Below are positions 11,193-21,882 of a stretch of 64,000 nt of DNA, piece after piece; the first letter of the stretch is position 1, and each line of letters opens with the position of its first letter. The stretch spans positions 19,966,501-20,030,500 of the forward strand of contig AP031353.1 in assembly GCA_037833965.1 (NCBI GenBank), in the 5' to 3' direction. This DNA comes from Marchantia polymorpha subsp. ruderalis (lineage: Eukaryota; Streptophyta; Marchantiopsida; Marchantiales; Marchantiaceae). Under the pieces are notes generated by a model. The model saw only the letters and a program-made list of their open reading frames with translations, ran no database searches and was not told where the DNA came from. Both the position numbers and the translations under genes were made by a program.

Positions 11193-12335
11193 CTTCAGCG
11201 AAGAGAGTCAATTGCGAACGTTTCATGTGGTCACAAAAATGTTCAGACATTTTTATCTTTTTGACGAAGTATGATCTGAGGCTGAAATTTTTTGGGAACT
11301 TGGAGATCAATATGCGGTAGTAGCATAAAAAGTTTGAAGGTGAACGGAAGCTTGAATCAGAAGTTACAGCCCATTTGGAGTTTCGACTTTTTGTTTCGAG
11401 TGTTCAAGTGGTCACAAAAATGTTCAGACATTTTTATCTTTTTGACGAAGCATGATCTGAGGCTGAAAATTTTTGGGAACTTGGAGATCAATATTCGGTA
11501 GTAGCATTAAAAGTTTGAAGGTGAACGTAAGCTTGAGCAGAAGTTACAGCCCATTTGGAGTTTCGACTTTTTATTTCGAGTGTTCCGGTGGTCACAAAAA
11601 TGTTCAGACATTTTTATCTTTTCGAAGAAGCATGATCTGAGGCTAAAAATTTTTGAGGACTTGAAGATCAATATTTGGGAGTAGCATAAAAAGTTTGAAG
11701 GTGAATGGACGCTTGAGTCAGAAGTTCCAGCCCATTTGGAGTTTTGACTTTTTGTTTTGAGTGTTCCGAGAGTCACAAAAATGTTCAGACATTTTTATCT
11801 TTTTGACGAAGCATGATCTGAGCCTGAAACTTTTTTGGGACTTGGAGATCAATATTTGACAGTAGCATTAAAAGTTTGAAGGTGAACGTAAGCTTGAGTC
11901 AGAAGTTACAGCCCATTTGGAGTTTCGACTTTTTGTTTCGAGTGTTCCGATGGTCACAAAAATGTTCAGACATTTTTATCTTTTCGACGAAGCATGATCT
12001 CAGACTAAAAATTTTTGAGGACTTGGAGATCAATATTCGGCAGTAGCTTAAAAAGTTTGAAGGTGAATGGACGCTTGAGTCAGAAGTTACAGCCCATCTG
12101 GAGTTTCGACTTTTTGTTTCGAGTGTTGAGGTGGTCACAAAAATGTTCAGACATTTTTATCTTTTCGACATAGCATGATCTGAGGTTGAAAATTTTTGAG
12201 GACTTGGGAATTGATATTCGTCAGAAGCTCATCAAGTTTGAAGGTGCATGGACGCTTGAGTGAGAAGTTACGATATTTTTTGGTGTTTCGACCTAGAATT
12301 TAGAGTGTTTCGGTTGATACGGAAGTTGATACGAC
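11193..12335 (+). repeat. family C leader, monomer type C1 (181 bp, about 6 copies) and ORF1 leader
   Basis: The landmark GTTCAGACATTTTTATC recurs at 11241, 11422, 11602, 11783, 11964 and 12145, with a 180-182-bp period. Copies are more diverged than the A monomers. The last partial copy runs into the ORF1 start at 12336. The same monomer type precedes the other C ORF1 copies (41346-41918 and 50812-50989), so it belongs to the C 5' UTR. Confidence 0.87.
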
Positions 12336-12681
12336 ATGGCTTCTCAAGACGATATTTTTCAGCTTCTGCAAACAATTTTCGAAGAATTGAAGGAACTTCG
12401 ACATGAATTCAAGATGCAACAGGCTGCTTTAACTCTCGCACATAATCAAATTCGAGAGTTGAAGGGATCACAGAAGAACGTGGAGAAGGTGTTCAAGGAT
12501 AGTGTGGGTGTGATGTGGGATGTATCTAAATCTGTGGATGACATCCAAGGGAAGGTATGCTCTCAAATGACAAGTGCGGATAGTCCTAGATTGCATGAGG
12601 TGGTCGAAAGCTTAGATTTGAAGATCAAATCCTACGCTGAAGCTACAAAGGCTGCTCAAATCTCTTTTTGTCAAGAACAAG
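12336..12681 (+). pseudogene. LINE family C ORF1, N-terminal fragment
   Basis: ATG 12336 opens a 115-residue fragment beginning MASQDDIFQLLQTIFEEL, with a heptad-like coiled-coil N-terminus homologous to A and B ORF1. It stops in FCQEQ, where the tail of a minus-strand B element is inserted (12682). The rest of ORF1 is not found on the far side of that element, so this copy lost its 3' part. Unlike the copies at 41919 and 50990 it carries CAA, not TAG, at the codon corresponding to 42147. Confidence 0.85.
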
Positions 12682-14999
12682 TAAATTGTAAATGGTAAAT
12701 AGATCAAGCCCGTGGGACCCAAAGGGTCAAAAGGCTAAAAAACACAATACAAACAATCCAACTCCAAACTAGGAGAGAACCAAAAGAACCCCCAAGCTAG
12801 TGTCCAAAGCACTAGAACGGTAACTAATAACATCCCTAATGTAACAACCTAAATCATAAGGTTCAAGCTGAAGCAAAGAATAAAAATTCTCAACTACAAC
12901 TTTATGAGCCACTCTAATCTGTACATATCTAGTACAAGTAAGAAATACATGCTCTTCATCCTCAACTTTTCTTCCATCACATAGCCTACAAATACGTTCA
13001 CTCCTATCAATGTTCAACCAACGCCCTTCTTCAATCCCAAGACTATGGGATCCAGTTCTATGTCTAGCAATAATATGACGTAAAGAAGTAGATATCTCTG
13101 CAAGTAAGTATCCTTGCTCACAATAAACAAGCATAGGATTCACATGAAATTGATAAAACTGCATCTTGGTGCCTCGTCTGCTCCACATAATGCTGAGAAA
13201 TTCCTCCTTTATACGCTCGCGTAGTGCAATAGGTTGCAAATTCCAATCGAGTTCCGTCACATTCCACCTCAAAGACCAAGTCACCACATCTGCAAACCAA
13301 CCCTTGGGACGTGTGGCACGCAAAGCTTCAAGAAGAAGTCGAGAAGCATCAAGATATCTCACTCTTTTGACGTAAGTGATAGTCAAAAAGAGAGCTTCAG
13401 CCTCAAGAGGTAGACAACCTGTTTCCGCAAGAAGAATTGCATAAGAAGTTTGGGTCCTCACACCCAATTCTTCTTGTAAGAAGATCTTTTGCACCCTCTC
13501 CAAACGCTGCCAACCTGTCTTTTTACAACCAGGACCCCACACTTGTGTTCCATATAAGATAACGGGAAACACTAAGCTCCTGAATAAGAATTTCCTAAGA
13601 CTCCAAGACACTAGATGAGCTCCTCTACATCTATTTAGCAATGAATATAGAGCTTTGAAACCAGCTTCTACCCTCTTTTGCACACAAAGTGCCCAACTAT
13701 AATCAGATGAGAAATCAATGCCCAAATATTTGTAACTTTTCACTTGTTCCAACTCTAATCCTTTGTAACAGATAGAGAGCTTGGATCTAGTGCCCACAAG
13801 AATGACTTTGGACTTCTCCAAATTGACTTCCATCTGATTTTGAGTACAAAAGCTAGCCAAAGTGTCGAGGTGTTTCTGTAAACTAGTGGCATCACGTGCT
13901 AGTAATATGACATCATCTGCATACAAAAGAGCTTTGATGACAAAGCCTCCAAGTTTAACACCTTCGCTATCACAATCGTCCAACCACCTTTCTATATCAT
14001 CTATGAAAACTCCAAAGAGAGTGGGAGAGAGAGGACAACCTTGAATGACTCCAATGGTGCTGGTAATCTCTTCGGTTTGAGAAGTGTTGATCTTGGCCCG
14101 AACTGAGTGGTATAATGCAGCCACCGCTGCCAAGAGATCTGATGGTACTCCAATGGTTTGCAATCTTTGCCATAAAAGCTCACGAGGTACTGTGTCAAAA
14201 GCTTTCTTGAAATCAATGAAGGCACAAAACAAAGCTTTTCCATTGCCCTTGGATTTCTCCCATAGAACACGTAAAACCAAGATATGGTCTATAGTGTTGA
14301 ATGTAAAACGAAAACCAGCTTGGAACCGCGCTCTCTTCTGACAAGATTCAGCCCATGTGCTCAACTTTGACTCCACCAATTTGCCAAATAACTTGGCAAA
14401 AATACTACCCACCATGATAGTGCGATAGTTTGTCACCAAGGCCTTGCTCCCAGATTTGTGAATAGGAACAATCTTCCGTAGAGACCAAGATGAAGGAAAG
14501 CCATGAATAGCAGCATCCTCTAACACTTTCGTGAGTATAGGCCCAATAGCATCTCCTCCCCACTTGAGAAGTTCAATGGAAAGCCCATCCAAATCCTCAC
14601 ATTTACCATTTGCCAATTGTTTGAGTTGAGTCATCACTTCAACTTCTGAAAATAAACGTGGATTTCCTTCACAATGTGGCATAGATGCAACATTGGGAAA
14701 GAAATAAAGCTTTTCAGCAAAAGAAATCAAAGACTTGGGATCAAGAGTAGGTTTAGAAGATCGTACTGCCAACCGCCTCCAAAAGGATTTGGGATTCTCC
14801 AAGAGCTCCTTTGTCAAGCACTCTTGCTTCAGCCTCAAAAATGCTCGTTTCTTGGACTTCACCAAGTCTTTGTAAAGTCTTGTCATAATCAACCGATTGT
14901 GAAGATCCAAGGATTTATCAAGTGATTTCGCCCTCGCTTGCTTGCAATCAAAGTCAAACCATCCATTGCAAGGAAGACCTCTAGCTCTCCTGGTCTTGG
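12682..14999 (-). mobile_element. 5'-truncated family B element
   Basis: Read on the minus strand, this holds ORF2 from the segment TRRARGLPCNGW to its end, the type I 3' UTR and the tail (12682-12702). RT motif A (FIDFKKAFDTVP), QGCPLSP, YADD and the zinc finger (CRLC, then EEHVFLTC) are all intact in one frame from 14999 to 12769. The normal stop TAG is changed to TTG, adding eight residues before the next stop at 12769-12771. The endonuclease domain is missing. The 5' truncation abuts a plus-strand ORF2 fragment at 15000, and the two flanks do not match each other, so some target was lost or rearranged. Confidence 0.9.
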
Positions 15000-15150
15000 C
15001 CCTTCGCGAGCGTATTAAGGAGGAGTTTCTCAACATCATTTGGAGGAGAGAAGGCACTAAAATGCAGTTTTATCAACTTCATGTGAATCCTATGCTTATT
15101 TATTGTGAGCAAGGGTACCTTGTTGCAGAGATTGCTACATCTTTACATCA
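15000..15150 (+). pseudogene. LINE ORF2 fragment (RT C-terminal region, C-like)
   Basis: One open frame encodes ALRERIKEEFLNIIWRREG and TKMQFYQLHVNPMLIYCEQ, matching the C-like copy at 43690-43840. It is cut on the left by the minus-strand B element and on the right by the first monomer of an A element. It is remnant target DNA into which A was inserted. Confidence 0.8.
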
Positions 15151-16410
15151 GAGTCACAGTGCGTCCAATTTTGAGTTTCAAGCTTTGAGTTTCAAGATTT
15201 GAGGCAAGAGATTCTTACGGGAGCTGTATCTTCTACGTTCGGAGTGATCTGGAGCTGAAATTTGGTGGAACGCTGGAGTAGGGCAGGGCGCATCAGCGTG
15301 CAAAATTTCAAGCAGAACGCCATTCAAAGCGAGAAGTTGACGTGCCTTGGAGATCTGAGCTTTTTGAGAGGGGAGGGCCGAATCTTGCAGGGGCCGTAAC
15401 TTTGGGCTCGAGTGTGAACGGAGGCTGAAATTTTGTGGCGTTGTGACGTTGGGTAGAGCGCTCAAGCCTGTCAATTTTCAGGTCGAACGGAGTTTCAGAG
15501 TCACAGTGCGTCCAATTTTGAGTTTCGAGCTTTGAGTTTCAAGATTTGAGGGCAAGAGATTCTTACGGGAGCTGTATCTTCTACGTTCGGAGTGATCTGG
15601 AGCTAGAATATGGTGGAACGCTGGAGTAGGGCAGGGCGCATCAGCGTGCAAAATTTCAAGCAGAACGCCATTCGGAGCGAGAAGTTGACGTGCCTTGGAG
15701 GTCTGAGCTTTTTGAGAGGGGAGGGCCGAATCTTGCAGGGGCCGTAACTTTATGCTTGAGTGTGAACGGGGGCTGAAATTTTGTGGCGTTGTGACGTTGG
15801 GTAGAGAGCTCAAGCCTGTTAATTTTCAGGTTGAACGGAGTTTTAGAGTCACAGTGCGTCCAATTTTGAGTTTCGAGCTTTGAGTTTCAAGATTTGAGGG
15901 CAAGAGATTCTTACGGGAGCTGTATCTTCTACGTTCGAAGTGATCTGGAGCTGAAATTTGGTGAAACGCTAGAGTAGGGCAGGGCGCATCAGTGTGCAAA
16001 ATTTCAAGCAGAACGCCATTCGGAGCGAGAAGTTGACGTGTCTTGGAGGTCTGAGCTTTTTGAGAGGGGAGGGCCGAATCTTGCAGGGGCCGTAACTTTA
16101 TGCTTGAGAGTGAACGGGGGCTGAAATTTTGTGGCGTTGTGACGTTAGGTAGAGCGCTCAAGCCTGTCAATTTTCAGGTCGAACGGAGTTTCAGAGTCAC
16201 AGTGCGTCCAATTTTGAGTTTCGAGCTTTGAGTTGCAAGATTTGAGGGCAAGAGATTCTTACGGGAGCTGTATCTTCTACGTTCGGAGTGATCTGGAGCA
16301 GAAATTTGGTGGAACGCTGGAGTAGAGCAGGGCGCATCAGCGTGCAAAATTTCAAGCAGAACGCCATTCGGAGCGAGAAGTTGACGTGCCTTGGAGTTCT
16401 GAGCTTTTCG
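15151..16410 (+). repeat. family A 5' leader: 3 monomers plus 210-bp partial
   Basis: AGTGCGT landmarks at 15158, 15505, 15853 and 16201 give periods of 347, 348 and 348 bp, and the last partial monomer is 210 bp long up to the ORF1 ATG. The shorter array (3 against 22 copies at 1784) shows that monomer number varies widely between copies of one family. Confidence 0.92.
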
Positions 16411-17148
16411 ATGGCGTCTCAAGACAATTTCATACTCAATCTGTTGCAAACGGTTTTGGAAGAGTTGAAAGTACTACGTGCAGAGTTCAAGGTACAGAGC
16501 TCTACTTTAATTGCAGCTCAATATGAAATTAAAGAGTTGAAGCTCTCTCAAAAGAGTTTCGAGAAGATTATGGTTGATATTTCAGAACACGTAGAGGATA
16601 TCCAAGAGAAAGTTGGTTCTCAAGCTTCCACTGCTGCTTCTCCTAGATTGCATGAAGTGGTTGAAAGTCTAGAGGTGAAGATGAAATCTTATGCAGAAGC
16701 CACTAAGTCTGCTCATATCTCTTTCTGTCAAGAGCAAGAGATTGAAAAGACTAATCAATTTGCTCGTAGAAAGAATGTGAGAATTTCTGGTCTACCTGAA
16801 TCTGAGAAGGAAGAGGTGAAGAGTGTTGTCACCAAGTTTTTAGCTGAAACACTTGATGTTCCTAATGCGGATGTGGCTCAAGCTTTTCGCATTGGAACCA
16901 TAGGAACTCAACCTCGAGCCATCATAGTTAAGTTCAATGACCAAACTCAACGTGATACAGCTTTAGCCAACAAAGCTGTACTCAAAGGACGTAGGATTTG
17001 GTTAGATCCCGATCTCACACCTCTACAAGTAGAGGCAAGGAGAAAGGAGCTTGCAAAAGTCAAAGAAGCTCAAGATGCTGGATTTTTTGCTTATCTTCGT
17101 GATGGACAAGCAATTGTCACTCAAAGGAAGAGACAATCATCCACATAG
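16411..17148 (+). CDS. LINE family A ORF1 protein (complete)
   Basis: A complete 245-residue ORF1. The ATG at 16411 is chosen because it follows the fixed 210-bp monomer junction and is conserved in all A copies; an in-frame start further upstream lies inside the monomer. Residues about 8-70 are rich in L/I/E/K heptads (LLQTVLEELKVL), a likely coiled coil for trimer formation. Residues about 119-200 (KNVRISGLPE to RAIIVKF) match the RRM-like core of L1 ORF1p, and the end is basic (RRKELAKVKEAQDAG). The family role is binding the element RNA to form the RNP. The stop is followed after 24 bp by ORF2, as in family B. It may be expressed, but its ORF2 partner is broken. Confidence 0.92.
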   Translation: MASQDNFILNLLQTVLEELKVLRAEFKVQSSTLIAAQYEIKELKLSQKSFEKIMVDISEHVEDIQEKVGSQASTAASPRLHEVVESLEVKMKSYAEATKSAHISFCQEQEIEKTNQFARRKNVRISGLPESEKEEVKSVVTKFLAETLDVPNADVAQAFRIGTIGTQPRAIIVKFNDQTQRDTALANKAVLKGRRIWLDPDLTPLQVEARRKELAKVKEAQDAGFFAYLRDGQAIVTQRKRQSST

Positions 17149-17172
17149 CAATCCAAGAGCTTGAGGGTGTTA

Positions 17173-20100
17173 ATGTGGAATATTAGAGGTCTTTCTACAA
17201 CCAAGTATGTGAGTGCTAATCCGATTTGGAAGATGGCGGACATCATCAACATTGTGGAGACGTGGGAACATGAGAGCAACACTATTGGAGAGATACCAGG
17301 GTTTACTTTGGTGGGATCCACTTGGAATCAGAGAAGTCAACGAGCTGGAAGAGGCTATGGCGGTATTGCTACTTTCATCAGATCTCAATTTCTACCTTTG
17401 ATACATTTAGAAGGTCAGGATATTGGAGGTCAATATCATTGGCTTCGTCTTGGTTTGGTTGGAGGATCTTATAATTATTTGGCTGTTTGTTACTTTGCAC
17501 CATTGTCCATGCCTATCTACTCCACACGCACTTGCAATCGGAGTCAACCATTCCATCGACTTATAGGAGATGTTCTCAATTATCAGAGCAAAGGTGAAGT
17601 TTTTTCTGGTTGGAGATTTCAATGCTCGAATAGGTTGTGCACAATTTACTCAAGTTGGTGATCTCTTGAGTTCTCCCTCCTTTGAAGAACTTGAAGATAG
17701 TATGTGGTGTAGAAAGTCTTCTGATATTTGTACAAATCCTTTGACAGAACACTTTCTAACCTTTGGAGCCACATGTAATTTGAAAGTTCTCAACGGTATC
17801 TCTCTCTTTCCCAACTCCCTTTCCAATACGTGCTTTTCTCCTACAGGTGTTAGCACAATTGATTATCTTCTATCTTCAGCCACTCATAGCTCTTTCATTT
17901 CGAAATTTGATATTCTAGAACCTCAGCCAGAGTCAGATCATGCACCTCTCTTATTTACTCTCTTGTTATCAAAAACAATCCCTCTCTCTCCATGCCATTC
18001 TGTTTTAGCTTCTCCCAAGTTTTGTTTAGATCCTAGTAAGAAAGAGTTGTACATGTTACATTTTCAAAACCTTTTGACTCACACTTCATGGAGCCTTGAT
18101 CCACATACAGCGAGTGGGCAATTAATAGAGTTGCTCAAAGACACTGCTTCTAAGTTCTTTTTGCGGCACAAGGATCGAAGAGCTAGGGGGCTTCCTTGCA
18201 ATGGATGGTTTGACTTGGATTGTAAGCAAGCGAGGATGAGATCAGTTGACAAGTCTTTGGATTTCCAAAGTCGGCTTACCTTGACAAGGCTTTACAAAGA
18301 CTTGGTGAAGTCTAAAAAAAGAGCTTTTTTGAGGACGAAGCAGGAATCCTTGACAAAGGAGTTGATGGAGAATCCCAAATCCTTTTGGAGACGGTTAGCT
18401 GTAAGGTCTTCAAAACCTACTCTTGATCCCAAGAGTTTGATTGACTTTGCTGAAAAGCTTTATTTCTTTCCCAACGCTGCATCAATGCCTTGTTGTGAAG
18501 GAACATCAGGCTTATTTTCTGAATCAGAGGTGATGACTCAAGTTAGAAAATTAGCCAATGGTAAATCGGAGGATTTGGATGGTCTCTCTATTGAACTTTT
18601 GAAGTGGGGAGGAGATCTTATTGGACCGAGACTCACCAAAGCGTTAGAGAATGCAGCTATGTATGGTTTTCCTTCAGCTTGGTCATTACGGAAGATTGTG
18701 CCTATTCACAAGTTAGGAAGGAAGGACTTGGTGACAAACTATCGCACTATCATGGTGGGTAGTGTTTTTGCCAAGTTGTTTGGCAAATTGGTGGAGTCAA
18801 AGTTGAGCACATGGACTGAATCTCATCGAAAGAGAGCGCGGTTTCAAGCAGGCTTTCGCCCCACATACAACACCATTGACCATATCTTGGCTTTGCGTGC
18901 TTTATGGGAGAAATCAAAGGGCAATGGCAAACCTTTGTTTTGCGCCTTCATTGATTTTAAGAAAGCTTTTGACACCGTACCTCGTGAGCTATTATGGCAA
19001 AGGCTGCAAGTCATTGGAGTACCATCAGATCTTCTAGCAGCTGTGGCCACGCTTTACCAATCTGTTCGAGCCAAGATCAACACTTCTCAAACTGAAGAGG
19101 TTTTGAGTACCATTGGAGTGATTCAAGGTTGTACTCTCTCTCCTACTCTTTTTGGAGTTTTTATAGATGATATCGAAGAGTGGTTGGAGGCATGTGATAG
19201 TGAAGGTGTCAAGCTTGGAAACTTTGTTATCAAAGCTCTCTTGTATGCAGATGATATCATATTACTAGCACGTGATGCAATTAGTTTACAGATCCCATAG
19301 TCTTGGGATTGAAGAAGGGCGTTGGTTGAACATTGATAGGAGTGAACGTATTTGTAGGCTATGTGATGGAAGAAAAGTTGAGGATGAAGAGCATGTATTT
19401 CTTACTTGTTCTAGGTATGTAGAGATTCGAGTGGCGCATAAAGTTGATGTCGAGAATTTCTTTTCTCTGCTTCAACTCGAGCCTTATGATTTAGGTTGTT
19501 ACATTAGAGATATTATTAGTTACCGTTCTAGTGCTTTGGGCACTAGCTAGGGGGTTCTTTTGGTTCTCTCCTAGTTTGGGTTGGATTGTTTGTATTGTGT
19601 TTTTTAGCCTTTTGACCCTTTGGGTCCCACGGGCTTGATCTATTTACCATTTACCATTTACCATTTACAGAAACACCTATACACTTTGGCTAGCTTTTGT
19701 ACCCAGAATCAGATGGAGGTAAATATAGAGAAGTCCAAAGTCATGACAGTGGGCACTAGATCCAAGTTTTCCTTCTATTACCAGGATCTACAATTAGAAG
19801 AGGTGAAGAGTTATAAATATCTAGGCATTGATTTTTCTAATGATTATAGTTGGGCACTTTGTGTGCAAAAGAGAGTAGAAGGTGGTTACAAAGCTCTATA
19901 TTCATTGCTAAATCGGTGTAGAAGGGCTCATCTTGTGTCTTGGAGTCTTAGGAAATTTTTATTTAGAAGCTTAGTGTTGCCGGTAGTATTGTATGGAACC
20001 CAAGTGTGGGGTCCTGGTTGTAAGAAGACAGGATGGGAGCGTGTGGAGAGGGTGCAGAAGATATTTCTACAAGAAGAATTGGGTGTGAGAAACCAAACCT

Positions 20101-20548
20101 CATATGCTATTCTTCTTGCGGAAACAGGTTGTTTACCTCTAGAGGCTGAAGCTCTATACTTGACCATCACTTACATCACGAGGGTGAGATCTCTTGATGC
20201 TTCTCGCCTTCCTCCTCAGGCTTTGAGTGCCACACGTGCCAAAGGATGGTTAGCGGATGTGATAACTTGGTCTTTGAGGTGGAATGTGACGGAACGCGAT
20301 TGGGACCTACAACCTATAGCACTACGTGAACGTCTAAAGGAGGAGTTTCTGAACATTATTTGGAGCAAGCGCGGCACCAAGATGCAGTTTTATCAACTTC
20401 ATGTGAATCCTATGCTTGTTTATTGTGAACAGGATTACCTACTTGCAGGAATCTCTACGTCCTTACGTCATATTATTGCTAGGCATAGAACTGGATCTCA
20501 TAGGCTAGGAATTGAGGAAGGACGTTGGCTTAATATTGATAGGAGTCA
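17173..20548 (+). pseudogene. LINE family A ORF2, frameshifted, interrupted and truncated
   Basis: ORF2 starts at ATG 17173 (MWNIRGLSTTKYVSANP), 24 bp after ORF1. The AP-endonuclease domain shows the N-terminal N, the VETWE glutamate and GDFNAR. A six-T run at 17600-17605 (five T in the other A copies) shifts the frame just before GDFNAR, and the reading continues in the +1 frame to 19291. The RT has FIDFKKAFDTVP, IQGCTLSP and YADD. A B-type 3' end is inserted at 19292-19663. ORF2 then resumes to the zinc-finger region (NIDRSQ) at 20548, where it is replaced by a B fragment. Without the T insertion and the nested element it would be a normal A ORF2 lacking only its last ~70 codons. Confidence 0.9.
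19292..19663 (+). mobile_element. LINE family B 3'-end insertion with TTTACAG target duplication
   Basis: The insert starts at GATCCCATAG within the ORF2 C-terminus (RSHSLGIEEGRWLN), reads through the zinc finger and stop (19548-19550), the type I 3' UTR and the heptamer tail. TTTACAG occurs at 19285-19291 and again at 19664-19670, directly after the tail, which is a 7-bp target duplication. The first four bases of the duplicated target (TTTA) match the tail unit, so annealing between tail and nicked target is plausible. Confidence 0.9.
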
Positions 20549-20953
20549 ACAATTTGATAGTTCCTTGTCTTCTCACTCTTTTGAAGAAAGTAGAGATAGT
20601 TTGTGGTCTAGAGTCTCTTGTGATCCTTGTACAAATGATTTGACTGAGCATTTTTTGACTTTTGGAGCCACTTGTAATCTGAAAGTTCTGAATGGTGTTT
20701 CTTTCTTTCCCAACTCTCACTCCAATACATGTTTTTCCTCTACTGGTGTTAGCACTATAGATTATCTTTTGTCCTCAGCCACTAATAGTTCATTTATCTC
20801 AGCGTTTGATATTCTAGAGCCTCAACCAGAATCAGATCATACACCTCTTTTATTCACTCTTTTGTTGTCAACGTCAATCCCTCTCCCTACATGTCACTAT
20901 GTTTCTACTTCCCCCAAGTTTTGTTTAGATGCTAGTAAGAAGCAACTTTATAG

Positions 20954-21361
20954 GTATATGCCTAGCAATATTATTGCTAGGCATAGAACAGGATCTCATA
21001 GGCTTGGAATTGAGGAAGGACGTTGGTTGAATATTGATAGGAGTGAACGGATTTGTAGGCTATGTGATGGGAGAAATGTTGAGGATGAAGAGCATGTGTT
21101 TATTACTTGTACTAGATATATAAAGATTCGAGTGGCGCATAAAGTTGATGTCGAGAATTTCTTTTCTCTGCTTCAACTCGAGCCTTATGATTTAGGTTGT
21201 TACATTAGAGATATTATTAGTTACCGTTCTAGTGCTTTGGGCACTAGCTAGGGGGTTCTTTTGGTTCTCTCCTAGTTTGGAGTTGGATTGTTTGTTTTGT
21301 GTTTTTTAGCCTTTTGACCCTTTGGGTCCCACGGGCTTGATCTATTTACCATTTACCATTA
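20954..21361 (+). mobile_element. C-like LINE 3'-end insertion with a fold-back 5' end
   Basis: Carries the ORF2 C-terminus (HIIARHRTGSHRLG-like, zinc finger CRLCDGRNVEDEEHVFITC, stop 21249-21251), type I 3' UTR, hairpin and tail. TATAG at 20949-20953 recurs at 21362-21366 as a 5-bp target duplication. The 5' end is a perfect inverted repeat (20958-20984), see findings. The final 3' UTR contains TTTGTTTTGTG where other copies have TTTGTATTGTG. Confidence 0.87.
20958..20984. repeat. 27-bp perfect inverted repeat at an insertion 5' junction
   Basis: Arms ATGCCTAGCAATA (20958-20970) and TATTGCTAGGCAT (20972-20984) are separated by one T. The right arm is normal ORF2 sequence; the left arm is an added inverted copy at the 5' end of the insert. 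Confidence 0.92.
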
Positions 21362-21483
21362 TATAGTGAACATTTCCAAGACCTCTTGACTTGTACTACT
21401 TGGAGCCTTGATCCACATACATCTAGTTTGCAACTAACAGAGTTGCTCCAAAACTCTGCTTCTAAGTTCTTTTTGAGACATAA

Positions 21484-21882
21484 ATGGTAAATGGTAAATG
21501 GTAAATAGATCAAGCCCGTGGGACCCAAAGGATCAAAAGGCTAAAAAACACAATACAAACAATCCAACTCCAAACTAGGAGAGAACCAAAAGAACCCCCT
21601 AGCTAGTGCCCAAAGCACTAGAACAGTAACTAATAATATCTCTAATGTAACAACCTAAATCATAAGGCTCAAGTTGAAGCAGAGAAAAGAAATTCTCGAC
21701 ATCAACTTTATGCGCTACTCGAATCTCTATATATCTAGTACAAGTAATAAACACATGCTCTTCATCCTCAACATTTCTCCCATCACATAGCCTACAAATC
21801 CGTTCACTCCTATCAATATTCAACCAACGTCCTTCCTCAATTCCAAGCCTATGAGATCCTGTTCTATGCCTGGCAATAATAT
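21484..21882 (-). mobile_element. C-like LINE 3'-end fragment
   Basis: On the minus strand it holds the ORF2 C-terminus (NIDRSERICRLCDGRNVED, then EEHVFITC), stop at 21599-21601, type I 3' UTR with hairpin and three tail heptamers (21484-21508). It was inserted tail-first into the plus-strand B fragment, and its own ORF2 end is cut at 21882 by the tail of an A element. Confidence 0.87.

Larger units (their letters stand above)
20549..21483 (+). pseudogene. LINE family B ORF2 fragment (endonuclease domain end)
   Basis: Encodes FDSSLSSHSFEESRDSLWSR through STIDYLL and SDHTPLL (the endonuclease catalytic histidine motif) to FCLDASKKQLY, then, after a nested insertion (20954-21361), YSEHFQDLLTCTTWSLDP to SKFFLRH. 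It is continuous with B ORF2 in both sequence and frame once the insertion is removed. It is cut by the A ORF2 on the left and by a minus-strand 3' end on the right. Confidence 0.87.

Noticed and set aside
14084..14341. Frequent 60-90-codon frames opposite the RT domain
   Set aside because: They follow ORF2 codon structure on the other strand or in another frame and recur in every copy, so they are shadows.
17600..17605. Programmed frameshifting at the T-run in A ORF2
   Set aside because: The other A copies (46500 region and 49740 region) have five T and read through in one frame, so this is an ordinary 1-bp insertion.
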